From Seison nebaliae (taxonomy: Eukaryota; Rotifera; Pararotatoria; Seisonacea; Seisonidae), in NCBI GenBank assembly GCA_023231475.1, contig JALJEE010001658.1, positions 1-25,912 of the forward strand: a DNA stretch of 25,912 nucleotides. Direction: 5' to 3'. This document shows positions 11,224-23,724 of this stretch, in pieces (position 1 is the stretch's first letter; each line of letters begins with the position of its first letter). The translations under genes were made by a program, and so were the position numbers. The notes beneath the pieces were generated by a model, which ran no database searches, was not told the DNA's origin, and saw only the letters and a list, made by a program, of their open reading frames with translations.

Positions 11224-11298
11224 AATCCAATGAAAAGAATTTGATAATCAAAATGAAAATTATTTTCTTTCAACTAATACGATTTGTTTTCATTCCTC

Positions 11299-11306
11299 TA
11301 TTTATA
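11299..11306 (-). promoter_or_regulatory. TATA box of the intact thioredoxin-fold gene
   Basis: On the minus strand gatataaatagagg lies about 76 nt before the ATG at 11223, a near-consensus TATAAATA. Confidence 0.6.
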
Positions 11307-11516
11307 TCAATCATCCATATCCTTTCTTTCTCCTTAATCATATTCAATCATATTCAAAATCAGACAACTATAATAAATTCATTGAATAATTAATATTTGT
11401 ATTTTAGTTATGTTTTTTCAATTTGATGAAATTTTAAATAGAATTTTTTATAGAATTTTATTCATAAAATTTGAAAATTTGGTACACTAAAAGAATTAGA
11501 AATGATGTTAATACAT

Positions 11517-13151
11517 TCACAATAAACTATAGAACAAAGTAGTGAACATAAGGAAAATGGAGGCTCGTAATAAATTACTTCCATTTTCTGGATCGCCCTC
11601 ATCTTCCTGAAATGGAAGTGCACAAGTATTTCCAGTGAATGGAACTTCGCATTCACATTTCGCCACATCATCTTCAATGACACATTCTCCGTGAATACAT
11701 TTGATTTCGTCACAAATTGTTCCATTACATCGTTCACCTCCCCAATCACCAGAACAATTACATTGTCGTTCATTCTCGTTAACATAGCAAGTTCCATTGT
11801 TATAACAATAATCATTACAACATTCGATTTCTGAACAATTATCTCCTTTCCAACCGTCATTGCAACTACAATTCCCATCATCTAATACATATCCATTTTC
11901 ACAAAACGTTGTGATATTATCATCAATTTCATTCTGACAAACATCTCCAGTGAACGAGTCTGTACAATTGCAATATTCGGTGCCATTTTGGAAAAATAAA
12001 CAGCCACCGTTGTTCTGACAATTTTTCTGACAAATTAATTCGTCACATTTCTCTCCGGTATATCCGTCTGCACATTCACAATTCTCCGTTCCGTTGACGA
12101 TGGAACAATTTTTTAAATCGGAAGAATTACACGAAGTACCGTTACAATTCTCTACAGTTAAACTCATGGAACAATCGTCACCAGTGAATGATGGTGAACA
12201 TTGACACGTAATATTATTTATTTGTGCATCAAAAATGCATTTTCCATCATTTAGACATGTGACATTTTCACACCGATCGATTTGACATTGTTCACCCGTC
12301 CATCCAATAGCACAATCACAACCACCCATCAAATTGCACATTCCATTCAAACAAGTCATATTAGAACAAATTTCCATATCGCACAATTTTCCTGTATAGT
12401 TCGTCATGCAATTGCAAACGGCTGTTCCATTTTCTATCGTACAATTTCCATTAACGCAATCGAGTGTGCAATTGAGTTGGGAACAATTCAGTCCGACAAA
12501 CGGTGAAATGCATTCGCATTTGTACGAACTTCCGATCATATCATTCGTACAAATACCATCATTCTCACAAGGATCACTTAAACAATAATCTATTAATTCT
12601 TCACAATGACTCCCCGTAAAATTTGGTAAGCATTCACATTTATAATAACTTCCATATACCTTACAAGTTCCATTATTCTTACATGGATCACTTGAACATT
12701 TATCCAATTCACATAAATTTCCCGAGTATCCCATATAACATTTACATTTCTGTTTACCATCAACTATTTGACATTCTCCTTTTCCACAATTATAATTATC
12801 ACAACTTACAATTGTTGAAATTTCACAATTATCACCTTTCCATCCATCTTGACAAATACATTTGTCTAATGTTTCATCATATTTATAATTTAATTCTTTA
12901 CACTCACATTCATGGGAACCGATGAAATTTGTGCATTTATTATTGTCCGAGCAACTTAAAGTTTTCGAAGATAAACATGTCAATATTGGTAATTCACAAT
13001 ATTTCCCATGATATCCTTCCCCACAACGACATGTATTCAATTGACACACACCATTGTTAGCGCAGTAGTTGCTGGGACAATGTTCCGTTGAAATCGCTTC
13101 ATCGATCAACAGAACAATTAACAATATCATCAATTTCATTCCGACAACCAT
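11517..13151 (-). CDS. Surface protein with ~13 EGF-like domains and a GPI-type tail (intronless)
   Basis: 544 residues in one exon. Residues 1-21 form a signal peptide (KLMILLIVLLIDEAIS). About 13 EGF-like modules follow without spacers; most have six cysteines and the C-x-C ... G-Y/F/W-x-G-x-x-C ending (for example CRCGEGYHGKYC, CLPNFTGSHC, CQCSPSFTGDDC). Some modules are short or irregular, such as modules 2 and 11. There are many N-x-S/T sites. None of the modules shows an obvious calcium-binding D-x-D/N-E start. The C-terminus, after an acidic stretch (EDEGDPENGSN), is hydrophobic (ASIFLMFTTLFYSLL), fitting a GPI-anchor signal with Asn/Gly/Ser as omega site. This suggests a glycosylated extracellular adhesion or matrix protein. 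There is no DSL, laminin or kinase domain, so it is not Delta, Notch or a classical receptor. Confidence 0.9.
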   Translation of the reverse strand: MVVGMKLMILLIVLLIDEAISTEHCPSNYCANNGVCQLNTCRCGEGYHGKYCELPILTCLSSKTLSCSDNNKCTNFIGSHECECKELNYKYDETLDKCICQDGWKGDNCEISTIVSCDNYNCGKGECQIVDGKQKCKCYMGYSGNLCELDKCSSDPCKNNGTCKVYGSYYKCECLPNFTGSHCEELIDYCLSDPCENDGICTNDMIGSSYKCECISPFVGLNCSQLNCTLDCVNGNCTIENGTAVCNCMTNYTGKLCDMEICSNMTCLNGMCNLMGGCDCAIGWTGEQCQIDRCENVTCLNDGKCIFDAQINNITCQCSPSFTGDDCSMSLTVENCNGTSCNSSDLKNCSIVNGTENCECADGYTGEKCDELICQKNCQNNGGCLFFQNGTEYCNCTDSFTGDVCQNEIDDNITTFCENGYVLDDGNCSCNDGWKGDNCSEIECCNDYCYNNGTCYVNENERQCNCSGDWGGERCNGTICDEIKCIHGECVIEDDVAKCECEVPFTGNTCALPFQEDEGDPENGSNLLRASIFLMFTTLFYSLL

Positions 13152-13210
13152 TTTCTTTTGAGAAATGAACGAAAAATTTTTCTTTCTATAATCAATAGTC
13201 GACGGTGGTC

Positions 13211-13221
13211 CATATTATACG
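13211..13221 (-). promoter_or_regulatory. TATA-like box of the EGF-repeat gene
   Basis: On the minus strand ccgtataatatgg lies about 65 nt before the ATG at 13151. It is weaker than the others but sits at the usual distance. Confidence 0.4.
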
Positions 13222-13927
13222 GATTTATTTTCATTTCATTGATCATCAACACATTTTAATGGTACAAATAAACATCATACCTATTCTCCTCCTCCAATTT
13301 CCGTCTCTTCCTTTATTCCCTAATGGATGCTGTTAATGAGAATGGTTAACTTCACTTTATGACTATTATTCCATTTAAATATTTCTTCAATTCCGACAAC
13401 ATTCCCAGAAAACTCCTCTCAAAATTAATTGTCTTTCTACTCCTGGAAAAAACGTAGAATTCAACAAAAAAATTTCCATACATTCTTCTCTCCATTAAAT
13501 AATTTAAAAAATTTTATTTAAAAAACTAATAACGAATTTTTTTGTATTATTAAAACATATTTAATTAATCGTATAAGATAATATTAATAAAAATTTTTAA
13601 TTAACAAATTTGAAGTTCAAAATTTTATATTGGTTCTAATTTCTTTTATCCTGAATACGAATTGTCCTCACAATCGATCGATCTCGTATTGTTCAATGAA
13701 CGCAGAAGAATCAACAAATAACAAAAACCATTTGATATCCTTGTAATTTATTGATTATGTTGAAATTATTATCATTCCACAACATAATGAACAAATTAAG
13801 AACAATTATAAATGATCAATCGAGTAAACGCTGAATTCCAATTAAAATTATAGTTTTATTTTTGGGGAAATTTTATAATTTTAAATGAACGAAAAATAAA
13901 GTTTAAATAAAATTTCAAGCCAAGTGA
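13222..13927. other. Intergenic spacer, no gene seen
   Basis: This AT-rich stretch separates the divergent EGF-repeat gene (minus) and the small plus-strand ORF at 13928. No supported ORF, RNA gene or long repeat was seen. A short non-coding motif, aatcgatcgatctcg, stands near 13671-13685. Confidence 0.4.
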
Positions 13928-14206
13928 ATGATGGAGAAAATGAATTTGGAGGAAATACTCAAAAATGAAGGAGAAATAAAGAACATCAATCCACATTTTA
14001 TTCGTAATGAATTGAAGAAAATTGAAGAAAATAAATTTGGATTTGACTGCTCCACACAACTGGACGAAGAATGTGGCAGGTTGTTGGACGGTATGAAATC
14101 GTCAGATTCCCAACAGATTCTCAAAACGGTAAGGAAAGAAATTGATCGTCTGATGAGTGAAATAACCATCACAACCAAATATGAGCCATGCGAAAAATTT
14201 GATTTT

Positions 14207-14230
<24 letters not shown>
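13928..14230 (+). CDS. Small soluble helical protein, unknown (100 aa)
   Basis: I do not recognise this protein. It is 100 residues, charged and predicted helical (LEEILKNEGEIKNI, RNELKKIEENKFGF, ILKTVRKEIDRLMSEI), with no signal peptide or membrane segment and only three cysteines. Its composition looks like a coiled-coil adaptor rather than random AT-rich sequence. An in-frame Met at residue 2 (13931) or 5 (13940) could also start it. The last 24 nt overlap, on the opposite strand, the final coding exon of SEL1L, so the two genes would be convergent with overlapping coding ends. A spliced upstream exon cannot be excluded. The gene is plausible but not proven. Confidence 0.5.
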
Positions 14231-17424
<3,194 letters not shown>

Positions 17425-17850
17425 TCCAATTAATTCCCAATAGGAACAATTTGATCAAGCTGGTTGATATGTTGATATTGTTAAACAAAACTGTACATAA
17501 GAGAAGTGGTCTTCTCGTACGGAAAATAAAATAAATCTTATTTTTTTCTTTTGAAATTTTCTAAATTTCACCAATTTCAATTTTCCATTTCAAAATATTA
17601 TCATTACTTTTATTATATTACGTGTATTCATTTGTTCCGCACAAGCTATGGAATTCAAATTTTAGCATTAATATATTACTTATCTCCAATAAATAAAATG
17701 TCTACCTGATTTCATGATAAGCTTCTAATCACTTACAATCTTTAATTATTCCATAATTTTTTTCAAAAAATTTACAAATAAATTTTCTGCCTTCACTATG
17801 AATAGAAAAATGAAATTAGAAGTTCATGACAAAAAGCGAAAATGTTGGAC
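17425..17850. other. Divergent intergenic region between SEL1L and the gene at 17921
   Basis: It contains the 5' flanks of two divergent genes. I see no TATA box on the SEL1L side. The rest is AT-rich without supported ORFs or repeats. Confidence 0.4.
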
Positions 17851-17852
17851 AA

Positions 17853-17860
17853 TATAAATA
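17853..17860 (+). promoter_or_regulatory. TATA box of the gene starting at 17921
   Basis: gacaatataaataaagg lies about 61-68 nt before the ATG at 17921, a perfect TATAAATA. Confidence 0.6.
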
Positions 17861-17920
17861 AAGGTCGTCGTCGACCGAAAAGTCGAAAAAATACAAATAT
17901 TATTTTTCAATTAGTTTTAT

Positions 17921-18696
17921 TTGATTCAAATGATTTTCATTTTATCCATTCTGGTAATTTTATTCTTTTGTTCCTTTATCGGAATGTTAGCTTATATTTT
18001 GGTACTAAGAAAGAAACTGGGTCTCTCATCCATATATTCTGGAGAGGACTTAGAAACACGTTTTGCCAGTGTCACACAAAAAATGTTTAACGACACGAAA
18101 GAAACATCAGTCATAGCAAAAAAATTGTTAGGAACAAAATGTGCGACGAAGTCGAGAAAAAAATTGGAGAAAAAGATTTCGTGTATAAGTCCGATAGTCT
18201 CACAATCGCCATCCGTCGCGATTATAGATGCTGAAACACAGGAATGGAAATTCGATAGTGGTCAAGTTAATCAAGCCGTTAAAGTTTATTATAAGTTTTA
18301 ACTATTAATTGTTCATTGATGTTATTGAATTTAAAGAAAATAGAGGAGAATGTTGCTTGTTTCAATGAAATAGTTAGCGAGACTGACATGTCCAAGGACA
18401 AATGGGCAGTAAATCCTAATTTGAAAATTATCTGTCCTACACTGACCGCTGGTAATGAACTGACTTTTGAGAAACTGAACGATATTCAGGAAGAAGGCAA
18501 TGGTGAAGAAAACGACAATGAAAAGATAAGGACGAAGAATATTATCAACGAGAATAATCGAATATTTGACGACGGCGATGCATCAATGTCATTGGAAACG
18601 GAGGAGAAAAATGAAAAAAAGCCTTCCCTATTCAAGTGGAATGGATGTGAGGAAAATACTAATGAGGAAGAGAAAATTGCCAAGATGGTTAACTAA
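17921..18696 (+). CDS. Single-pass membrane protein with acidic disordered tail, unknown family (2 exons)
   Basis: I do not recognise this protein. Exons 17921-18283 and 18337-18696 are joined by a 53-nt intron (gtttat...ttaaag), giving about 240 residues. A donor nine bases upstream (after GCC) also keeps the frame. The first reading frame stops just after the donor, and the second opens before the acceptor, so splicing is the simplest reading. Residues 4-27 are one hydrophobic helix (MIFILSILVILFFCSFIGML) followed by RKK, fitting a signal anchor with the tail in the cytosol. The middle has basic Lys-rich runs; the C-terminal third is very acidic (EEGNGEENDNEKI, SLETEEKNEKK). No enzymatic motif is seen. 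Its plan, an N-terminal membrane part and a disordered charged tail, is like the gene at 98-1321, but the sequences do not look related. Confidence 0.7.
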
Positions 18697-19246
18697 AACA
18701 GAAGAATTCACAAGAATTTTTTTTTTAAATATTCTTATTCTAAAAAAAAACTAATTTAAGACTCAAAACGTACAAAATTGATAAATTTATTTTTTCTAAC
18801 TCTATTATTGTTATCTATCTATCTATCTATTGACGTCCTATTGAGATGAATTTATAATTATAATATTGGTATTATAATACCGTATTATAATATTATAAGG
18901 GTATTATGCTACATATAATATAATACTTAAATAGTTATTAAAATTTTATATTTAATAAAATATATTTGTTTTTCTTGAAAATTTTGATATCATTTAATCT
19001 TCACGTTATAATAAAATTACTAACTATTAAAATTTAAAAAATTGCAGGAAAAACAATTCCAAACTTATCAATCTTTTGTTTAGTTCAATTTCCAACGATG
19101 ATACATCAAAAATCATATATTTTTTAAACGTCTTACTTATAATGAACTTATAATGCTGAACTATAACGAAAAAAATTATAATTTTATGATAATTAATTGC
19201 GTTAATAAATCTATAAATTTATTTTCTTAATTAGCATGAAAATTAC
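18697..19246. other. Gene-free spacer with microsatellite and AT palindrome
   Basis: It contains a short (TATC)n tract at 18812-18830 (just under five units). It also holds an AT-rich inverted repeat at about 18851-18899 centred on the perfect 14-bp palindrome ggtattataatacc (18868-18881). From about 19137 to 19246 the sequence matches the 3' flank of the paralogous gene at 23725, so it belongs to the duplicated block. Confidence 0.6.
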
Positions 19247-21526
19247 TTACATTAAATCATTGTCCTCCCGTATTTGTGGAACGAGGTCAATCCCTCTTTC
19301 CACTCCAAAGTAGAACTCCAGGAAATACATAAACAAGGGATTATGGTAAAAAAACTGCCTCATGGCGTCATTGTCCATCCCCAATGGTCCAAGTATTGGT
19401 TGCATCTCTTCATATCGTTGTTCTAACCGAGTAATGAAATCGTTAACGGTTCGGTACAAATATACGAATTCTCGTCTACCCAGCAGGAAACCGTATTTGT
19501 CAAGATATCTGGATGCTGCATGGATGACGAATAATTCATTTTCACTCATCTCAAATTGAAAGTTTTCCGCTTTAATTACAGTTGCTTGAAAAGGACTACC
19601 AAAAAACATTGGGATGATATCCTCATCTTCACCAAAGTGTCCCCTATAAAAATATATCTCGTAGAGCATCAGAGCAATTTTTACTGGACTACTCTGTTGA
19701 AAATCGCGCACTTTCCGTTGAGTCCGATATCCAGGCAGCTGAAGTGCCCGACTATATCTAAAGTTCTCGTGTAAGCCTTTGGTTCGTTCTATATAAGCTC
19801 CTGTCAATAGAGTAAAATCGGCATAAAATTGCTTAAGACCTGCCCCTGTAGCTGCTTTAAAACCGCGTAAAGCGTAAACAAATTGATCGGTTATGAGAGG
19901 TGGATCAAACAAATAGGTATTTGTAGGACTTAAACGTCGTAATTTGCGCTGGAATATATTGTTTGTGATTAATCTTGGGGGATCATAAAGAATAGGTAAA
20001 GGTGCGGATTCGACTCTTAAGAATCTCATAGCTTCATATATAGGAAGCTGCAACCACATTGAAGTTACAGGCGAATTTCTTAATCTTATTCTACATCCTG
20101 CAAGATCATGGAACGACTCTCGGTTAGTTACACGAAGTAGTCTCGTTTTTTCCTCTCGTAACATTGGGAAAGTAGATGGTCTAATTGGCTCATAATGAGT
20201 CGCTAAGTCCATAGGAAATATTCTTCGTTGTTTATTGGTATCTATATTCCCTAGAGGTATCCCTAAAATTTGTCTCTCTTCAACTCGATCTGGTCTCAAA
20301 TGGTTGTCTATCCCTAATTGGTTCAATATTCCACCGTCATTCCGTAAATAATTGGGAATCATTAATAATAATGCTTCTATGTCATTTCTTTGAATTGGTG
20401 GATTATTCCGTAGATTAGGATTGTTTGCCAGATTATTATCCACACGTCTATATTGGTACCGACCAGGTCCAAGTTCTCTCGGCCCGTGGACAATCGCTGC
20501 TGGACGTGATTGGGAATAATTTGGAATTTGTCTTACCATTCTTCCGACGTCCTGTGGATTTTGAATGTTGTAATTCGGTGGATTATTCCTAACGTTATGA
20601 ATATTGGCTGGATTATTATTCATAGGTCTATTATAGGCATTTCTATTATTCAACGGAACAGGTTGAAAGCTTCTCGACCGTTCAGCAATCTCTTCTGGAC
20701 GTAATTGGGGATAATTGGGAATTTGTCTTACCATTCTTCCGACATTATCTGGATTTTGAATGTTGTAATTCGGTGGATTATTCCTTACATTCTGAATATT
20801 GGCTGGATTATTATTCATAGGTCTATTATAGGAATTTCTATTATTCAACGGGACAGGTTGAAAGCTTCTCGACCGTTGGACAATGTCTTCTGGACGTGAT
20901 TGGGCATTATTGGGGACTTGTCTTACCATTCTTCCGCCATCCTGTGAATTTTGAATGTTGTAATTCGGTACATTATTCCTTACATTCTGAATATTGGCTG
21001 GATTATTATTCATAGGTCTATTATAGGCATTTCTATTATCCAAGGGAACAGGTTGAAAGCTTCTCGGAGAATCTGAGTGAAAAGGTCCTGGCATATCCGG
21101 AATAGGGGGAATATTACGAAGAAGTGTGTTAATTCTATCTTCATCAGACCCCTTTCCTTCCGGGTCATCAAATGGATCATGTTGATTAATGATTCGTCGA
21201 CGTTTGTCCTGAGCCGAGAACGGATTATCGTCTAAATCTTCTAATTCTCCCATATTCATTTGTGTCGCCATATCCGGTCCCGGATTACTTATTAAATCAT
21301 CTGAGTCTGATAATGAATCTCCTGGATATTCCGGAAGAATGAGAAAACCATCAGGGAATGTGTGAGTTCTATCTGTATTATGCCTTTCTTGCCGGTTCCG
21401 GAATGGATCATCGTCATTTAATAGAGATTGATATTGACGACATTCACTATTGGTTCGAGGACGTTTTGAACACTCGATTGAGCATGTTAAACATAAGACT
21501 AAAACAAAAAACGAAAAGTAATTCAT
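19247..21526 (-). CDS. SKRP-A: large secreted repeat protein, novel paralogous family (intronless)
   Basis: 759 residues, one exon. A signal peptide (FSFFVLVLCLTCSIEC) is followed by SKRPR, then an acidic region with the motif LILPEYPGDSLSDSDD. Three near-identical 65-residue repeats lie around residues 153-350 (start R-S-F-Q-P-V-P-L, core YNRPMNNNPANI), rich in Asn and Pro. Residues from about 434 to the end form a compact domain shared with the gene at 23725. Its conserved blocks are RRIFPMD, YEAMRFLRV, LFDPPLIT, ALMLYEIYF, IPMFFGSPF, NFQFEM, GRREFVYLYRTV, ITRLEQRYEEM and RQFFYHNPLF. The C-terminal domain is nearly Cys-free, rich in aromatic residues and Arg, and has no membrane anchor. I do not recognise the family and see no catalytic motif. 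Secretion is likely; role unknown (structural, egg/cuticle or secreted interface protein are guesses). Confidence 0.9.
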   Translation of the reverse strand: MNYFSFFVLVLCLTCSIECSKRPRTNSECRQYQSLLNDDDPFRNRQERHNTDRTHTFPDGFLILPEYPGDSLSDSDDLISNPGPDMATQMNMGELEDLDDNPFSAQDKRRRIINQHDPFDDPEGKGSDEDRINTLLRNIPPIPDMPGPFHSDSPRSFQPVPLDNRNAYNRPMNNNPANIQNVRNNVPNYNIQNSQDGGRMVRQVPNNAQSRPEDIVQRSRSFQPVPLNNRNSYNRPMNNNPANIQNVRNNPPNYNIQNPDNVGRMVRQIPNYPQLRPEEIAERSRSFQPVPLNNRNAYNRPMNNNPANIHNVRNNPPNYNIQNPQDVGRMVRQIPNYSQSRPAAIVHGPRELGPGRYQYRRVDNNLANNPNLRNNPPIQRNDIEALLLMIPNYLRNDGGILNQLGIDNHLRPDRVEERQILGIPLGNIDTNKQRRIFPMDLATHYEPIRPSTFPMLREEKTRLLRVTNRESFHDLAGCRIRLRNSPVTSMWLQLPIYEAMRFLRVESAPLPILYDPPRLITNNIFQRKLRRLSPTNTYLFDPPLITDQFVYALRGFKAATGAGLKQFYADFTLLTGAYIERTKGLHENFRYSRALQLPGYRTQRKVRDFQQSSPVKIALMLYEIYFYRGHFGEDEDIIPMFFGSPFQATVIKAENFQFEMSENELFVIHAASRYLDKYGFLLGRREFVYLYRTVNDFITRLEQRYEEMQPILGPLGMDNDAMRQFFYHNPLFMYFLEFYFGVERGIDLVPQIREDNDLM
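20480..21066 (-). repeat. 195-bp in-frame tandem repeat, three units (SKRP-A)
   Basis: The mark gaaagcttctcg begins at 20665, 20860 and 21055, an exact 195-bp period (65 residues per unit). The copies differ at few sites, so homogenisation by unequal exchange or gene conversion is likely. The paralogue at 23725 carries two units with the same period. Confidence 0.95.
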
Positions 21527-21580
21527 TGAAAATAATCAAAATACTCAAAAAATTTTCAATTTACTGCTTTACTACTTAAC

Positions 21581-21587
21581 TTATATA
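21581..21587 (-). promoter_or_regulatory. TATA box of SKRP-A
   Basis: On the minus strand gttatataagtt lies about 60 nt before the ATG at 21526. Confidence 0.55.
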
Positions 21588-21940
21588 ACATTTTGTTCGA
21601 TTTAGGGTAAATTTTATACTAGACAACAATAGTCCATTTTTTATTCTTGTGATGATAAAACTACTTTTTAATATTTATATAGATACTTGCAAATCCTCAT
21701 TCAAACTGCCGTTAAAAAATATTAGAGTTAACATATAATCACTATTTTCAGGTTCAAATTTTTCGTTTCCGATTTTGTCCCCCGATTCCCACATTGCCCC
21801 CAGATGACAGTATCCTATAAGTATACACCTTTGTTATACAGCTATTAGAGATAAAGTAGTCTCGGAATGTACCTTAAATATCTATTCAGAATCCAATTGT
21901 ATTTTCCACTTAATCCACATTATTTTAGAATATGCTTTGT
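21588..21940. other. Intergenic spacer upstream of SKRP-A
   Basis: AT-rich with no supported ORF, between the SKRP-A TATA box and the A-rich tail of the LINE remnant. It should hold SKRP-A upstream control sequence. No recognisable motif was seen. Confidence 0.4.
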
Positions 21941-21974
21941 TTTTTTATTGAAAATGTAAATCCCTATAGGGTAA

Positions 21975-22503
21975 TTGATATATAGATTAAAAATTCGTCG
22001 TGATAAATAAGATCACAATCAAATTTACATAAAATATTTTTCCCTCTAACTAACAATAACTCAATATTAAAGGGAGTGAGATTGAAATCACCTCCAATAA
22101 TAAATTTTTTATTGTAGCACTCATGAGATAAAAAATTTTCTAACATTATCACACTGTTCAATATTTTAGAGCAATCTCCTTAGAAATTAAGAAAAATAAT
22201 ACCTATCAAGACCGAACCTTGTTGAGAATGAATACGAAATTCGGTAGGATGCAAATTCTTGCGGACTAAAATAATCACACCTGACAAACATCTGCCTTTC
22301 TCATTCATACCATTCGCAAGAATAACCGAGGAAAGAAAAATGAAATGAGAAGTGATATCATTAAAAGAAAACGGTAGGGACATGAGTCAAGTTTCTTGTA
22401 AGAAAATAACATCATATCGAAAAATTTGGTGAATGTCTGTCATCAATCCATTGGGACCATGCCAATAAAAAGAACTAACAGAATAGAGTGATCCATTAAT
22501 CAT
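21975..22503 (-). pseudogene. LINE ORF2 endonuclease domain, broken
   Basis: From the ATG at 22503 the frame reads YWHGPNGLMTD ... YDVIFLQET and later IIGGDFNLTP. These are the first (N...G), second (QET) and D-x-N motifs of APE-type LINE endonucleases. The expected Trp after QET is a TGA stop, and a TAA at 22180-22182 interrupts the same frame again; the blocks on both sides remain aligned in one frame. The domain stops before the C-terminal SDH motif, where it joins the element's 3' end. Not functional. Confidence 0.8.
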
Positions 22504-22527
22504 GCTGACGTTACAACAGCTTGTATG

Positions 22528-23340
22528 TCATAACGAAGAAGAATCTTCTTTGTTTAGCATGGAAATTTCGGAGGGTGAAATTGATGACCTCTTCTCTACT
22601 GTATGCGCAGAGGATGCAACATCACGATCTCCATTCTTACCTTCGACACATCTTTCTGTTAGAAATCGATTCGTTGCTACAGAGAAGAAAAATTCGGTGA
22701 CACACGCACCAACCGGCCACGCAGAATGGTCGACAAATTTTTCTGTGTGATCAATATCGAAGCGAATAATATAGGTGCGGGCCACAGAATCCGAGGTATC
22801 ATATTTCTTATGCTTCATTCTCCACACTTTATGAAACGGTAGTTTTTTATCTTCCAAATATTTTTGAAAGATTTCTACGGTAGTTGAATTGGCAACATTT
22901 GAAATCATAATTGATCGAAGAACAGGTTTATTTTTCCGAGAAGTAGCCGCTATCGAAGAGTTCTTATTCGGATCTACACATAACGTCTTCTTTGCTTTAC
23001 CGATGCAATAATATCTGAATGACGAGGAGGAACGTCTTGAATGGAACAGTTGGTTCGTGTGTCAGTCTGAACGAGAACTTGCTTCCCGTTCGAAAGGGTA
23101 GTCAACTTTGGAATGGGTTGCGAAGATTTTTTCTTACTTGGTTCGTTCGGATTCGCGTTCATGTTAGTTTTTGGCTATTTACCAATGTAGGCCAACTATT
23201 TACGCAGAGGGCCAGTTCTCTTGGAAGATCAATTGTAAGAAACCGGGATTCCGTTTGGTTCAACCACATACGATTTATCGGACGATGATGGAAGCGCCGT
23301 TTCTATAGGAAGAAGCTCATCGGTTTGACGATAGATCGGA
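22528..23340 (-). pseudogene. LINE ORF1 (nucleic-acid-binding protein) remnant
   Basis: The open frame 22908-22528 encodes VANSTTVEIFQKYLED, VARTYIIRFD and HSAWPVGACVTEFF, in the order of an RRM-like or C-terminal ORF1 domain ending in a Trp-Pro motif. It extends upstream in frame to about 22985 (NKPVLRSIMISN). A second frame (23162-22974) carries a basic Ser/Pro/Lys-rich N-terminal part and, read further upstream, meets TAG, TAG and TGA stops before about 23340. One frameshift and several stops are therefore present. ORF1 ends 25 nt before the ATG of the endonuclease frame, normal for two-ORF LINEs. Confidence 0.65.
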
Positions 23341-23724
23341 AGTCGATAGATCAATGAAATTGGACAAATATAAAGATAATGTATTTACGTATGAATTTAC
23401 GATTTTTCGAAAAGTTCATTGTTTTTCTTCATTTTTCGAGGAACAAAAGTCCTAAATTTTAAATAAGTTTTTGAAATAAATGAAATTAGTAAAGTATTAT
23501 CTTGTAGACCATTTCAAGGGGTAAACAATCATATCTTGAATATTTCTTACAAAAAAGAGAACTAACCAACTGGCAATTCATCTACAATCTATAATGAACT
23601 TATTATACTGAACAATAACGAAAAAAAAAATAGTTTTATGATCATTAATCGCGTTAATTTTATTTTCTTAATTGACGAAAAAAATTATTGACATTATATT
23701 TAAATTATTGACCAATGGAAAATA
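23341..23724. other. 3' flank of SKRP-B, partly duplicated
   Basis: No gene is present. From about 23589 to 23724 the sequence matches 19137-19246 (shared atgaactta, ctgaac, taacgaaaaaa, ttttatgat, gcgttaat, attttcttaatt). The SKRP duplication therefore includes at least ~110 bp downstream of the stop codons. The left part (23341-23588) is AT-rich and featureless. Confidence 0.6.

Larger units (their letters stand above)
21941..23340 (-). mobile_element. LINE remnant: ORF1 + endonuclease joined to the 3' terminus, RT missing
   Basis: On the minus strand the element reads ORF1 remnants (about 23340-22528), then the start of ORF2 with an APE-type endonuclease (22503-21975). It then runs straight into a 3' end that matches the LINE at 2341-3680: aattaccctatagggattt here against aatttaccccgcggggattt there, each followed by an A-rich tail. 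The whole RT region is absent. The segment from about 22500 to 23340 is visibly GC-richer than its surroundings. Either an internally deleted copy or a chimeric insertion. No target-site duplication was found by eye. Confidence 0.8.

Noticed and set aside
11462-11881. 139-aa minus-strand frame overlapping the end of the EGF gene
   Set aside because: It is an alternative frame of the same coding sequence and lacks the EGF cysteine pattern.
12282-12925. Plus-strand open frames opposite the EGF-repeat gene
   Set aside because: They are antisense shadows: the rich Cys codon pattern of the minus strand gives long open frames of His/Ile/Ser-rich nonsense on the plus strand.
13915-14178. Minus-strand ORFs opposite the 100-aa gene
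   Set aside because: Hydrophobic Ser/Phe-rich composition typical of the antisense of a charged helical protein; the region lies beyond the SEL1L stop.
17842-18090. 82-aa ORF upstream of and overlapping the gene at 17921
   Set aside because: It begins within the TATA box region and is an out-of-frame shadow of the membrane-anchor coding exon.
18316-18696. Separate gene for the second plus-strand frame
   Set aside because: It joins the frame at 17921 by a 53-nt GT-AG intron of the usual size and lacks its own promoter, so it is better read as exon 2.
20510-20899. Two near-identical 64-aa plus-strand frames
   Set aside because: They repeat only because the SKRP-A 195-bp repeat is read antisense.
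20480-21066. Regularly spaced repeats suggestive of a CRISPR array
   Set aside because: The 195-bp units are coding, contiguous and without unique spacers, in a eukaryotic context.
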